Counted from the first letter of the stretch, positions 8,351 through 17,438 are shown. The stretch is DNA of 64,000 nucleotides from Catenuloplanes atrovinosus (GCF_031458235.1 NZ_JAVDYB010000001.1:1509001-1573000), one strand, 5' to 3'. Numbers and translations are program-made. The notes: a model not told the origin generated them from the letters alone.

Positions 8351-8749
8351 TCACTCCGCGTCGGCGCGCAGCGCGGCCCAGACCACCTTGCCGCCGTCCG
8401 GCAGCGCGAGGCTGCCCCAGGCCTGCGACATCTCACCGACCAGCAGCAGTCCGCGGCCGCCCGGCGTGTGCGGGCTGGGCCGGGCCGGGATCGCCGGCCG
8501 GGGACTGCGATCCCGGACCGCGAGCAGGAACTTGCCGTCCGCGATCGCGAGCGTCATGTCCATCGGGGTGCCGGCGTGCCGTACCGCGTTGGTGACCAAC
8601 TCGCTGGCGATCACGCAGGCGACGTCCGCCAGCGCCGGCACGTTCCACCGTTCGCAGGCGTCGACCACCAGGTGGCGGGCGGTGCGGCTGGAGTCGGCGA
8701 CCGGCGGCAGCGACGCCCGGACCGTATGGTGCGAGGGCTGGGCTGTCAT
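8351..8749 (-). CDS. RsbW-like ATP-binding (anti-sigma-type) serine kinase
   Basis: The 132-residue protein has the GHKL/HATPase_c_2 fold signature: the N-box CVIASELVTNAVRHAG and a G1/G2 region PGGRGLLLVGEMSQAWG. Stand-alone proteins of this size in actinobacteria act as anti-sigma factor kinases or partner-switch proteins that bind sigma factors and anti-anti-sigma proteins. The start is placed at MTAQPSHH because upstream in-frame starts would add a poorly conserved segment beginning with TTG. No sigma or anti-anti-sigma gene is adjacent, so its partner is elsewhere. Confidence 0.85.
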   Translation of the reverse strand: MTAQPSHHTVRASLPPVADSSRTARHLVVDACERWNVPALADVACVIASELVTNAVRHAGTPMDMTLAIADGKFLLAVRDRSPRPAIPARPSPHTPGGRGLLLVGEMSQAWGSLALPDGGKVVWAALRADAE

Positions 8750-8932
8750 GGCTGGCAACGGTCTTCCCGCTCGGCGGTGCGCTTCGGAGCAGGCTTCAGT
8801 TACCCACGATGACGGAACGTGAAACAAAACGTCATTCAGTAACTATGCGTACTTTCACCACCACGTGGCGTGCCTGTGGTTTCGCTGAGGGCGGAGGGCG
8901 GATTCGAGCCCTCCGTGGCTAGCGTGGATCGC

Positions 8933-10696
8933 ATGACGGGGGAGACCGCACCGGTCGGGCTGCGCGCGCTCGCGCCCCACCTGCGCTCGCACTGGCCCAC
9001 GCTCGCCGTGGTCGCGGTGCTGTCCATGGCCGGCGCCGCCGCGTCGCTGGTCCAGCCGCTGCTCACCCGCGACCTGCTGGACGCGATCGGCGCGTCGCAG
9101 GCGGTCGGCGGCACGGTCGCGCTGCTGGCCTCGCTGGTGCTGCTCGCCGCCGCGATCGACGCGGTCCGGGACTACCTGCTCCAGCGCACCGCCGAGGGCG
9201 TGGTGCTCGGCACCCGCCGCCGGCTCGCCCAGCACCTGCTCCGGCTGCCGATCGCGGAGTACGACACCCGCCGCACCGGCGACCTGCTCTCCCGCGTCGG
9301 CGCGGACACCACGCTGCTGCGCGCGGTCGTCACGTCTGGACTGTTCGAGATCGTCACCGGCGCCGTGATGGTGGTCGGCGCGGTCGGCGCCATGGCCGTG
9401 CTCGACCCGCTGCTGCTCGGCGTCACGCTGCTGGCGCTGGCGTTCGGCATGACCGTGGCGATCGTCGCGTCCCGGCGGGTGCGCGCGCTGTCCCGCGCCA
9501 CCCAGGCGCGGATCGGCGAGATGACCTCCACGGTGGAGCGCGCGCTCACCGCCGCGCGCACGATCCGCGCCGCGCGCGCCGAGGGGCGCGAGGCGGACCT
9601 GGTGGTGGCCAGCGCGGAGGGGGCGTACGCGGCGGGCCTGCGCGTGGCGCGGCTGCAGGCGCTGATCTCCCCGGTCACGGCCACCGCCACCCAGGGCGCG
9701 TTCCTGGCCGTGCTGGGCGTGGGCGGCGCCCGGGTCGCGGCCGGTGACATCACGGTCGGCGACCTGGTGGCGTTCATCCTCTTCCTGTTCTTCCTGATCC
9801 TGCCGCTGGGTCAGGCGCTCAGCGCGTACACCCAGCTCCAGACCGGGCTCGGCGCGCTGGAGCGGATCGAGGAGGTGCTGCGCATCCCGGCGGAGGAGAA
9901 CGGGCGGTCCGCGCCGGGCGAGCCGAGCGAGATCGCGGTCGAGTTCGACGGCGTCGGCTTCGCCTACCCGTCCGCCGAGGACCCGGTGCTCACGGACGTC
10001 AGCTTCGCCGTGCCGTACGGGACGCGCACCGCGCTGGTCGGCCCCTCCGGCGCGGGTAAGTCCACGCTGCTGGCGCTGGTCGAGCGGTTCTACGAGACCA
10101 CCGCCGGCACCATCCGGGTGGACGGCCGCGACGTGCGCGAGCAGGGCCGCGACGCGCTGCGCGCCCGCCTCGGCTACGTCGAGCAGGAGGCGCCGGTGCT
10201 GGCCGGCACCATCCGGGAGAACCTGCTGCTCGCCGCGCCGGACACGGACGACGCGCGGCTGCTGGAGGTGCTGGAGTCGGTCAACCTCTCCGGCATCGTC
10301 ACCCGCACCGAGCAGGGCCTGGACGCGCAGGTCGGCGAGGGCGGCGTGCTGCTCTCCGGCGGTGAGCGGCAGCGGCTGGCGATCGCCCGCGCGCTGCTCA
10401 CCGACGCGCCGATCCTGCTGATGGACGAGCCGACCAGCAACCTGGACGCGCGCAACGAGGCCGCGCTGCGCCGCGCGATCGACGCCGCGGCCGAGTCGCG
10501 CACGCTGCTGGTGGTGGCGCACCGGCTCTCCACGGTCGTCGATTCCGACCAGATCGTGGTGATGGACGGCGGCCGCGTGGTGGCGACCGGCCGCCACGAC
10601 GAGCTGGTGGCGACGAATCCGCTCTACCGGGAGCTGGCCGCGCACCAACTGCTGGTGCCGGATTTGACAGATGCCCCTCACCACTCTGTGGCGTGA
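8933..10696 (+). CDS. ABC exporter, fused permease-ATPase
   Basis: The 587-residue protein is a half-transporter. Residues 1-320 form a six-helix ABC membrane domain, starting after GLRALAPHLRSHWPTL. Residues 340-580 form the ATPase with Walker A GPSGAGKST (about 370), a Q-loop YVEQEAP, signature LSGGERQR, Walker B ILLMDEPTSNLD and switch VVAHRLST. It should work as a homodimer exporting lipids, drugs or peptides. The start is the ATG at 8933; a TAGCGT -10-like hexamer ends 7 bases before it and there is no clear ribosome site, which suggests a leaderless transcript. It precedes secA2 by 19 bp. Confidence 0.92.
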   Translation: MTGETAPVGLRALAPHLRSHWPTLAVVAVLSMAGAAASLVQPLLTRDLLDAIGASQAVGGTVALLASLVLLAAAIDAVRDYLLQRTAEGVVLGTRRRLAQHLLRLPIAEYDTRRTGDLLSRVGADTTLLRAVVTSGLFEIVTGAVMVVGAVGAMAVLDPLLLGVTLLALAFGMTVAIVASRRVRALSRATQARIGEMTSTVERALTAARTIRAARAEGREADLVVASAEGAYAAGLRVARLQALISPVTATATQGAFLAVLGVGGARVAAGDITVGDLVAFILFLFFLILPLGQALSAYTQLQTGLGALERIEEVLRIPAEENGRSAPGEPSEIAVEFDGVGFAYPSAEDPVLTDVSFAVPYGTRTALVGPSGAGKSTLLALVERFYETTAGTIRVDGRDVREQGRDALRARLGYVEQEAPVLAGTIRENLLLAAPDTDDARLLEVLESVNLSGIVTRTEQGLDAQVGEGGVLLSGGERQRLAIARALLTDAPILLMDEPTSNLDARNEAALRRAIDAAAESRTLLVVAHRLSTVVDSDQIVVMDGGRVVATGRHDELVATNPLYRELAAHQLLVPDLTDAPHHSVA

Positions 10697-10715
10697 TGAA
10701 GTAGCGTTTCGCACC

Positions 10716-13013
10716 ATGGGTGTGTCGTCACGGTTGAAGAGCCGCTTCCAGAAGTTCCTGCAGCGCCCAGGGACGACCGTCGATCTCGCGCCGCTGCAGA
10801 AGCGGCTGCCCGCGGTCGAGGCGCTGGAGGAGGAGCTCAAGGAGCTCGACGACGCCGCGCTGACCGAGCGGGCCGGCGAGGCGAGTGAGACCGTCGAGAT
10901 CTGCGCGATCGGCCGGGAGGCCGCCCGGCGCGGTCTCGACCAGCGGCCGTACGACGAGCAGATCCTCGGCGTGATGGCGCTGCTGGCCGGCAGGGTGGCC
11001 GAGATGGCGACCGGTGAGGGCAAGACGCTCACCGCCGCGATCGCCGCCTACGGCCACGTCCGCCAGGGCCGCGGCCCGGTGCACGTGCTCACCGTCAACG
11101 ACTACCTGGCCGCCCGCGACGCCGACTGGATGCGCCCGGTGCTGACGCTGCTCGGCCTCACGGTCGGCTCGGTCACCGAGGCGTCCACGCCGGAGGAGCG
11201 CCGCGAGGCCTACGGCTGCGACGTCACCTACGTCTCCGTCTCCGAGGCCGGCTTCGACTACCTGCGCGACCAGCTCGTGGTGGACATCGACGACCGGGTG
11301 CAGCGCGAGCTGTCCACCGCGATCGTCGACGAGGCCGACTCCATCTTGATCGACGAGGCCCGCGTGCCGATGGTGCTGGCCGGCACCGTCCCCGGCGAGC
11401 AGGACCCGGTGCACGCCGCGGCCGCGCTGGTCAAGGGCCTGCGGCGCAACCGGGACTACGAGGTCGCGGAGGACGGCCGGAGCGTCGCGTTCACCGCCGA
11501 GGGCACCGAGAAGATCGAGAAGAAGCTGGGCGGCGTCGATCTGTACGCCGACGAGAACTTCGACCAGCTCTCCGCGCTCAACGTGGCGCTGCACGCGCAC
11601 GCGCTGCTGCACCGCGACGTCGACTACATCGTCCGCAACGGCGTGGTCGAGCTGGTCGACGAGTCGCGCGGCCGGGTGGCGCAGCGTCGCCGCTGGCCGG
11701 ACGGTCTCCAGGCCGCGGTCGAGGCCAAGGAGGGGCTCTCCGCGACCAGTGAGGGCGAGGTGCTGCAGACCATCACGGTGCAGTCGTTCATCGCGCTCTA
11801 CAAGACGGTCTGCGGCATGACCGCCACCGCGGTGCTCGTCGGTGACCAGCTCCGCGAGTTCTTCAAGCTCGAGGTCGCGGTGATCCCGCCGCACAAGCCG
11901 AACATTCGCGAGGACCTTCCCGACCGCATCTACGCGACGCGGCAGGAGAAGGAGGACGCGCTGGTCAAGGAGATCGCGGAGGCGCACGAGACCGGCCGCC
12001 CGGTGCTGATCGGCACGCGCGACGTGAAGGAGTCGGAGAGCCTGGCCGCCGCGCTGGAGGCGGCCGGCGTCCCCTGCGTGGTGCTGAACGCGAAGAACGA
12101 CGCCGAGGAGGCCGCGATCATCGCGGAGGCCGGCAAGCGCGGCGCCGTGACGGTCTCCACCCAGATGGCCGGCCGCGGCGTCGACATCCGCCTCGGCGGC
12201 AGCGACGAGGCCGACCACGACGAGGTCGCGGAGCTGGGCGGGCTCTACATGATCGGCACCGGCCGGTTCGACAGCGGCCGCATCGACGACCAGCTGCGCG
12301 GCCGGGCCGGCCGGCAGGGCGACCCGGGCACGTCCGTGTTCTACGGCAGCCTGGAGGACGACCTGCTGGTGCGGAACGCGGGCGACATGATCCCGCCGTC
12401 GCCGCACATGGACATGGAGGGCGTGGTCACCGACGAGCGCGTGGACTACGCGGTCGGCCACGCGCAGCGCGTCGCCGAGGGCGTCGGCCACGAGATCCAC
12501 CGCAACACCTGGCGGTACAACGTGGTGATCGAGCAGCAGCGGGTGGCGCTCTCCGAGCGCCGCGAGCGGCTGCTCACCACCAACGTCGCGGCGGACATGC
12601 TCAAGTCGAAGTTCCCGGACGAGACCGAGGAGATCGACGACGAGGTGCTGGACAAGGTGTCCCGGTCGATCGCGCTCTACCACCTCGACCGGCTGTGGGC
12701 CGAGCACCTGTCCTACCTGTCCGAGGTGCGCGAGGGCGTGCACCTGCGCGCGCTCGGCAAGCTGGATCCGCTGGACGAGTTCCACCGGGCCGCGGTGCCG
12801 GCGTTCAGCAAGATCATGCCCGAGATCGAGGACCGGACGGTCGACACGTTCGCCGAGATCGACGAGGTGACCGACACCTGGGAGCCGGCCCAGGCCAACC
12901 TGGTGCGCCCGAGCGCCACCTGGACCTACCTGGTGCACGACAACCCGTTCGGCTCCGAACTGGACCGGCTGATCGCGGCGGTCGGCCGGCGCCTCGTTAC
13001 CGGACGGAAATAA
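10716..13013 (+). CDS. secA2: Accessory preprotein translocase ATPase SecA2
   Basis: At 765 residues this is shorter than SecA1 (about 900 or more). It has the Walker A MATGEGKT (97-104), DEAD-box IVDEADSILIDEARVP, a TGRFDSGRIDDQLRGRAGRQGDPG motor motif and a scaffold region, but no C-terminal Cys-rich zinc domain. These features fit actinobacterial SecA2, which helps export a subset of proteins together with SecYEG. No secY2 or accessory gene is adjacent. A TAGCGT hexamer ends 8 bases before the ATG, suggesting leaderless transcription, although cotranscription with the ABC gene is also possible. A strong hairpin follows. Confidence 0.93.
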   Translation: MGVSSRLKSRFQKFLQRPGTTVDLAPLQKRLPAVEALEEELKELDDAALTERAGEASETVEICAIGREAARRGLDQRPYDEQILGVMALLAGRVAEMATGEGKTLTAAIAAYGHVRQGRGPVHVLTVNDYLAARDADWMRPVLTLLGLTVGSVTEASTPEERREAYGCDVTYVSVSEAGFDYLRDQLVVDIDDRVQRELSTAIVDEADSILIDEARVPMVLAGTVPGEQDPVHAAAALVKGLRRNRDYEVAEDGRSVAFTAEGTEKIEKKLGGVDLYADENFDQLSALNVALHAHALLHRDVDYIVRNGVVELVDESRGRVAQRRRWPDGLQAAVEAKEGLSATSEGEVLQTITVQSFIALYKTVCGMTATAVLVGDQLREFFKLEVAVIPPHKPNIREDLPDRIYATRQEKEDALVKEIAEAHETGRPVLIGTRDVKESESLAAALEAAGVPCVVLNAKNDAEEAAIIAEAGKRGAVTVSTQMAGRGVDIRLGGSDEADHDEVAELGGLYMIGTGRFDSGRIDDQLRGRAGRQGDPGTSVFYGSLEDDLLVRNAGDMIPPSPHMDMEGVVTDERVDYAVGHAQRVAEGVGHEIHRNTWRYNVVIEQQRVALSERRERLLTTNVAADMLKSKFPDETEEIDDEVLDKVSRSIALYHLDRLWAEHLSYLSEVREGVHLRALGKLDPLDEFHRAAVPAFSKIMPEIEDRTVDTFAEIDEVTDTWEPAQANLVRPSATWTYLVHDNPFGSELDRLIAAVGRRLVTGRK

Positions 13014-13032
13014 ACGACATACCACGCACGGG

Positions 13033-13076
13033 TGAAGCCCGCCTTGTCCGGTTCTAGGCCGGTAAGGCGGGCTTCA
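13033..13076 (+). terminator. Rho-independent-like terminator after secA2
   Basis: The 13-bp arms TGAAGCCCGCCTT (13033-13045) and AAGGCGGGCTTCA (13064-13076) are perfect complements around an 18-base loop. The hairpin lies 19 bp after the secA2 stop. There is no run of T, as is common for actinobacterial terminators. Confidence 0.75.
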
Positions 13077-13391
13077 TGCTGTCCGATTCATTACGCACCG
13101 CATCTCACCCCTTCGCCGTGAGTGATGTGGTTGCCGCCTCAGGAAATTTCTCCAATCTCTTTAATCCTTCCGCACCTACCGGTGCGTACATCGTGGCGAA
13201 CACAGCAGGCGTGCGGATGGCCCCGCGCGCCGGCCGGCTCACATGGGTTTCACCGGGTGATGGGGACATGGGGATGACCGTGGGTTGCGCGAGACGACTT
13301 CATAGCTAGGGCCGTACGAGGAACGCGCGGACCGGCCGGGATCCGGCCGCGCGGCAGCGGTGGTAGCGCGAATGCAGAAGATCGAGGAGCG
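13077..13391 (+). promoter_or_regulatory. Gene-free upstream region of the redox pair
   Basis: This 315-bp spacer is notably AT-rich for the window around 13130-13170 (GGAAATTTCTCC, CTTTAATCC). It contains a 6-bp-arm hairpin CGCACC-TACC-GGTGCG at 13171-13186. A GAGGAG ribosome site sits just before the next ATG. The composition suggests a regulated promoter for the downstream redox genes, but I cannot fix -35 and -10 boxes with confidence. Confidence 0.4.
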
Positions 13392-15494
13392 ATGGCTAAA
13401 CGCAAGCAGGTTCAACGGTCCACCCGTGAGACGGCTCCCGAGGCCGCACCGGGCGACGGCGAGAAGAGGAAGGGCCTGTCGGCCAGGATGTCCTGGCTGC
13501 TCATCGGCGGCGGCGCCGTCGTCGCGCTGTGGGCGATCGGCAGCCTGACCAACGCGGGGGTCAAGCCCGCCGCGTACCTCTTCGCGTACCTGGACTTCTA
13601 CGCGGGCGTGGTCGTGCTGGTCTCGCTGTCGATCACGGTCATGGTCGGGCTCGCCGCCACGGACCGGCTGATCCTCACGCCCCGCCATCGCGTGCTCGTC
13701 CAGGGGCTGCACCGCACCACCGGCACCATCGCGATCTCGTTCCTGCTGCTGCACGTGACGGTCAAGATCCTGGAGGCGCACGCCTCGGTGATCGACCTGG
13801 TGGTTCCGTTCATGAACCCGAACACGCTCTACGTCGGCATGGGCACGCTCGCCGCCTGGGGACTGATCGCCGCGTTCTGGAGCGGCATCGCGCGGGTGGC
13901 CTTCGCCGGCAAGGGCAAGCCGTGGGTGTGGCGCGCCGTCCACTCCGTCGGCTACCTCGCCTGGCCGCCCGCGCTCGGTCACGGCCTGCTCGCCGGCCGC
14001 GCGGCCGCCACCTGGGTCATCGTCTCGTACATCCTCTGCGTGGTCGGTGTGATCATCGCGCTGCTGGTCCGCGCGATCACCGCGTACGGCAAGCGGATCA
14101 ACCAGCCGAAGGCCGTGCCGTCCGCCGCGAAGGCCGCGGGCAAGGCGCAGACCGGCCCGCTGGAGGCGGCCACCGGGGCGCGCGGCGGCGCCGCCCGCCC
14201 GATGTACCGCGGCGCGGTCCGCAACCAGCCGTCCGCCGATGAGTCGCTCAGCGCGCCGCGCGGCGCGGCCTGGGGCGGCTTCTCCGACGAGAACGCCGAG
14301 CAGCGCCGCCAGCGCCAGACGCCGCTTCCGGCGAACGCGCTGGAGGAGACCCAGCTCATGTCCAAGATCTCCCGGGACGTGGTGGAGGAGGCGGAGGAAC
14401 TCGTCCAGGCCGCGGCCCGCCGCGCGCCGGCCACGGCCATGCTGGACGAGGACCTGATCGAGACCCGGCCGGCCCGCCGCGCGCCCGCGCCGCGCGAACC
14501 GGAGCCGATCGAGGACTACGAGGACGAGGCGCCGCGCCGCCCCGCCCGCCGGCCGCTGGTGCCCGAGCTGGTGGAGGAGGAGCCGGTCGCCCGCCGGCCC
14601 CGCCGCACCCCGCCGCCGGTCGAGGACGACTACGACGAGGTGCCGGTGCCGTCCCGCCGGACCCGCCGCGAGCCGGAGCCGGAGCTCGACTACGACGACG
14701 AGATCGAGGAGGAGGCGCCCGCGCCGCGCCGCACCCGCCCGGCCGCGGAGGCGCCGGCCAAGCCCGCGCCGCGCCGCTCCCGCCGTACCGACGACGAGGA
14801 GGAGTTCGGCGAGGCGCAGATCTCGGCCGCGGCCACGCCGCCGCGCCGTACCCGCCGGGCCGTGGAGGAGCCGGAGGAGACGGCCGCGCCGCGCCGCGCC
14901 CGCCGGGCCGCGGAGGACGAGGACGACGCGTACCCGACCGGCGAGTACGAGACCGTGTCCCGCCGTGCCCGCCGCGCGGTCGAGGAGGACGCCGAGGACG
15001 AGGTCGCGGCCGCCACCCGCCCGCGCCGCGCCCGCCGGGCCGCCGACGAGGACGCCGAGGACGAGGTCGCGATCGCCACCCGCCCGCGCCGCGCCCGCCG
15101 GGCCGCGGAGGAGGACGAGGAGGAGGCGCGCCCGCGCCGCTCGCACCGTGCCGCCGAGGACGTGGAGCCGGAGGTGGCCGAGGTGGCCCCGCCGCGCCGC
15201 GCCCGTCGCGCCGCGGAGCCGGAGGACACCGAGGAGCGCGCCGCCGTCGACGAGTACTGGCGCCCGCCGGCCAACCCGGTCAGCCGGTACGAGGAGGAGG
15301 AAGCCCGTCCCGCGGCCCGCCCCGAGTTCGTCGGCGACGACACCCCCACGCTGGTCGACCTGGCCTCCCGCCGGGCCGCCCGCTCGGCCCGCCCGGCCAA
15401 GGACGCGGCCCGCACCCGCCGCCCCGGCCGCGCCGCCGCGGACGAGGTCTCGGACGAGGAGTTCTGGGCGCGCATGCGTGGCGAGGCCAAGTAG
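13392..15494 (+). CDS. Bis-haem membrane cytochrome with long charged tail
   Basis: This 700-residue protein has two very different halves. Residues 30-230 hold about five or six helices with two pairs of histidines, H107/H121 and H184/H197, spaced 14 and 13 apart on two helices. That is the bis-haem arrangement of ferric reductase-like and cytochrome b561-like membrane domains. Residues 250-700 are low complexity, alternating Arg blocks (RRARRAAE) with Asp/Glu blocks, probably disordered and multivalent. The ATG follows GAGGAG. The NuoF-like flavoprotein begins 51 bp later on the same strand, so an electron path from NAD(P)H through flavin and FeS to haem in the membrane is likely. Confidence 0.8.
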   Translation: MAKRKQVQRSTRETAPEAAPGDGEKRKGLSARMSWLLIGGGAVVALWAIGSLTNAGVKPAAYLFAYLDFYAGVVVLVSLSITVMVGLAATDRLILTPRHRVLVQGLHRTTGTIAISFLLLHVTVKILEAHASVIDLVVPFMNPNTLYVGMGTLAAWGLIAAFWSGIARVAFAGKGKPWVWRAVHSVGYLAWPPALGHGLLAGRAAATWVIVSYILCVVGVIIALLVRAITAYGKRINQPKAVPSAAKAAGKAQTGPLEAATGARGGAARPMYRGAVRNQPSADESLSAPRGAAWGGFSDENAEQRRQRQTPLPANALEETQLMSKISRDVVEEAEELVQAAARRAPATAMLDEDLIETRPARRAPAPREPEPIEDYEDEAPRRPARRPLVPELVEEEPVARRPRRTPPPVEDDYDEVPVPSRRTRREPEPELDYDDEIEEEAPAPRRTRPAAEAPAKPAPRRSRRTDDEEEFGEAQISAAATPPRRTRRAVEEPEETAAPRRARRAAEDEDDAYPTGEYETVSRRARRAVEEDAEDEVAAATRPRRARRAADEDAEDEVAIATRPRRARRAAEEDEEEARPRRSHRAAEDVEPEVAEVAPPRRARRAAEPEDTEERAAVDEYWRPPANPVSRYEEEEARPAARPEFVGDDTPTLVDLASRRAARSARPAKDAARTRRPGRAAADEVSDEEFWARMRGEAK

Positions 15495-15545
15495 AGTCTC
15501 TCTCTTCCTCCGCACGACCCGTACAGCACATGAAGGAGACGAACG

Positions 15546-17078
15546 GTGAGCACAGGCGTTGTGCCTCCGGTGGGGTGCATCGGCCCGGCCCGGTTGACGG
15601 CGGGATTCGAGGACTTCGGGCGCCTGGACCTCTGGGCCCACCTGGAGGTCCACGGCGACCTGCGCCCGCTGTCCGCCGATGATCTGATCGACCTGGCCGA
15701 GAAGATCAAGCTCACCGGCCGCGGCGGCGCCGGCTTCCCGTTCCACCGCAAGGTCAAGGCCGTGGTCGAGTCCGCGGACCGGCAGGACCGCGCGCCGGTC
15801 GTGGTGGTCAACGCCACCGAGGGTGAGCCGCCCTCGTGGAAGGACAAGATGCTGCTCACCCGGGCGCCGCATCTGATCCTGGACGGGGCCGCGCTGACCG
15901 CGTGGGCGCTGGAGGCCGAGGAGATCGTCATCGGCGTGGCCGACGACGGCGTCGGCCAGAGCTCGCTGGAGGAGGCGCTGGCCGAGCGCCGCATGCCGGC
16001 CCCGACGCGGATCGTGACCGTGCCGCACCGGTTCATCGCCGGCGAGGGCGGCGCGCTGGTCCGCGGCATCAACGGCGAGGCGCACATCCCGCCCGGCATC
16101 AAGCAGCGCTCCTCGGAGAGCGGCGTCAACGGCCAGCCGACGCTGCTGTCGAACGCGGAGACGTACGCGCAGATCGCGGTCGCGGCCCGGCTGGGACCGG
16201 CGGAGTACACCGCGGTCGGCACGAAGAAGGAGCCGGGCACCGTCCTGCTCACGGTCGGCGGCGCCGCGGCGCAGCACATGGTGCTGGAGTGCCCGACCGG
16301 CGTGCCGCTGCGCGAGGTGCTGGACATCTGCGGCGCCACCGAGGGCCCCGGCATCCTGGTCGGCGGCTACCACGGCAAGTGGATCACCTGGGAGAACGCG
16401 CAGCAGGCGGAGATCTCCCGGGAGGGTTTCGCCGCGGTCGGCGGCACGCTCGGCGCCGGCATGATCATCCCGCTGGGCAACGACACCTGCCCGCTCGGCG
16501 AGGCCAGCCGCATCGTCCGCTACCTGGCCGGCGAGTCCGCCGGCCAGTGCGGCCCGTGCCGACTGGGCCTGCCCGACGTGGCCAACCAATTCCAGCTGCT
16601 CACCGCGTCCGGCTCGGCCGCGGCCGAACAGGCGGTACGGAACGCGGCCGGCATGGTCCGCGGCCGCGGCGCGTGCAGCCACCCGGACGGCACGTCCCGG
16701 TTCGCGATCACCGCGCTGGAGGTGTTCGCCGAGGACATCAAGCGGCACCGGCTCGGCGAGGGCTGCGGCAAGCCGGTCAAGAAGCTGCTGCCGATCCCGA
16801 ACGAGCTGCCCGGCGGCCCGAGCATCGGCAAGCTGAAGCTGGACTGGGCGCGCTGCGACGGCCACGGCCTGTGCGCCGAGGTGTTCCCCGAGCTGATCAA
16901 GCTGGACGGCAACGGCTACCCGACGTTCCCGGACGCGCCGGTGCCGATCTGGCTGGAGCAGAACGCGCGCAAGGCCATCCTGGTCTGCCCGGCGCTGGCG
17001 CTGCACCTCGACAAGGGCGGCAGCGAGCGGGGCGGCGACCGCGGCGGCAAGCAGAAGCCGGCCCCGCGGCGGCGCTGA
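15546..17078 (+). CDS. NuoF-like flavoprotein fused to a ferredoxin
   Basis: The 510-residue protein has the FMN/NADH-binding GRGGAGFP (59-66), an SLBB-like middle and the NuoF FeS region ESAGQCGPCR with C335, C338 and C377. The canonical first cysteine is Ala at 333, so one of the four usual [4Fe-4S] ligands is missing. Residues 430-485 form a Cx5C...CP ferredoxin (C437, C443, C481) of the [3Fe-4S] type. It starts with GTG after a good AAGGAG site. It is probably a soluble electron-entry subunit that feeds the membrane cytochrome upstream. No other complex I gene is present. Confidence 0.85.
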   Translation: MSTGVVPPVGCIGPARLTAGFEDFGRLDLWAHLEVHGDLRPLSADDLIDLAEKIKLTGRGGAGFPFHRKVKAVVESADRQDRAPVVVVNATEGEPPSWKDKMLLTRAPHLILDGAALTAWALEAEEIVIGVADDGVGQSSLEEALAERRMPAPTRIVTVPHRFIAGEGGALVRGINGEAHIPPGIKQRSSESGVNGQPTLLSNAETYAQIAVAARLGPAEYTAVGTKKEPGTVLLTVGGAAAQHMVLECPTGVPLREVLDICGATEGPGILVGGYHGKWITWENAQQAEISREGFAAVGGTLGAGMIIPLGNDTCPLGEASRIVRYLAGESAGQCGPCRLGLPDVANQFQLLTASGSAAAEQAVRNAAGMVRGRGACSHPDGTSRFAITALEVFAEDIKRHRLGEGCGKPVKKLLPIPNELPGGPSIGKLKLDWARCDGHGLCAEVFPELIKLDGNGYPTFPDAPVPIWLEQNARKAILVCPALALHLDKGGSERGGDRGGKQKPAPRRR

Positions 17079-17152
17079 GTTTAACCATTCGCCGCAGCCG
17101 GGTACACCCTCCTCAACCGGACGAACTCGCACCCCTGAGGAGGGCCGTACCC

Positions 17153-17389
17153 ATGGCTTACCAGACCGGTCGCCGCAGCACCGTATCCACCGCCCGCGTC
17201 TTCACGATCGCCGCGTTCGTCTGCGCCGTGGTGGCGCTGCTGTTCGCGCCGCTGGCGTTCGCGCTCGCCGCCATCGTGCTCGGCGCGGTCGGCTCCTACC
17301 TGGGCGACCGCCCGCTCGGCTGGTACGCCATGGGCGCGGGCGGCCTGGCCCTGCTGCTGGGCTACCTGTTCACCATCGCGGCGCTCTGA
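17153..17389 (+). CDS. Small two- to three-helix membrane protein
   Basis: The 78-residue protein begins MAYQTGRRSTVSTARVF and is then mostly hydrophobic (FTIAAFVCAVVALLFAPLAFALAAIVLGAVG and a second span near the C-terminus). The start follows GAGGAGGG at a good distance. I do not recognise a named family, though similar small proteins are common in actinobacteria. It lies 74 bp after the NuoF-like gene on the same strand, so it could belong to that unit. Confidence 0.75.
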   Translation: MAYQTGRRSTVSTARVFTIAAFVCAVVALLFAPLAFALAAIVLGAVGSYLGDRPLGWYAMGAGGLALLLGYLFTIAAL

Positions 17390-17405
17390 CGCCCCGACGC
17401 CGCGC

Positions 17406-17438
17406 GAGCCGGTCGTGAGGTCACCTCACGACCGGCTC
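17406..17438. terminator. Bidirectional terminator hairpin
   Basis: The 14-bp arms GAGCCGGTCGTGAG and CTCACGACCGGCTC are perfect complements with a 5-base loop. It sits between the convergent genes ending at 17389 and 17426 and runs over the last codons of the ankyrin gene. No T-tract follows. Confidence 0.75.

Noticed and set aside
8820-8880. CCACGTGG palindrome as a regulatory site
   Set aside because: An 8-bp palindrome is expected by chance in GC-rich DNA and there is no second copy in the promoter.
13239-17132. 1297-residue minus-strand open frame
   Set aside because: It is antisense to the haem protein and the NuoF-like gene, has no domain match, and results from the low stop frequency in GC-rich DNA.
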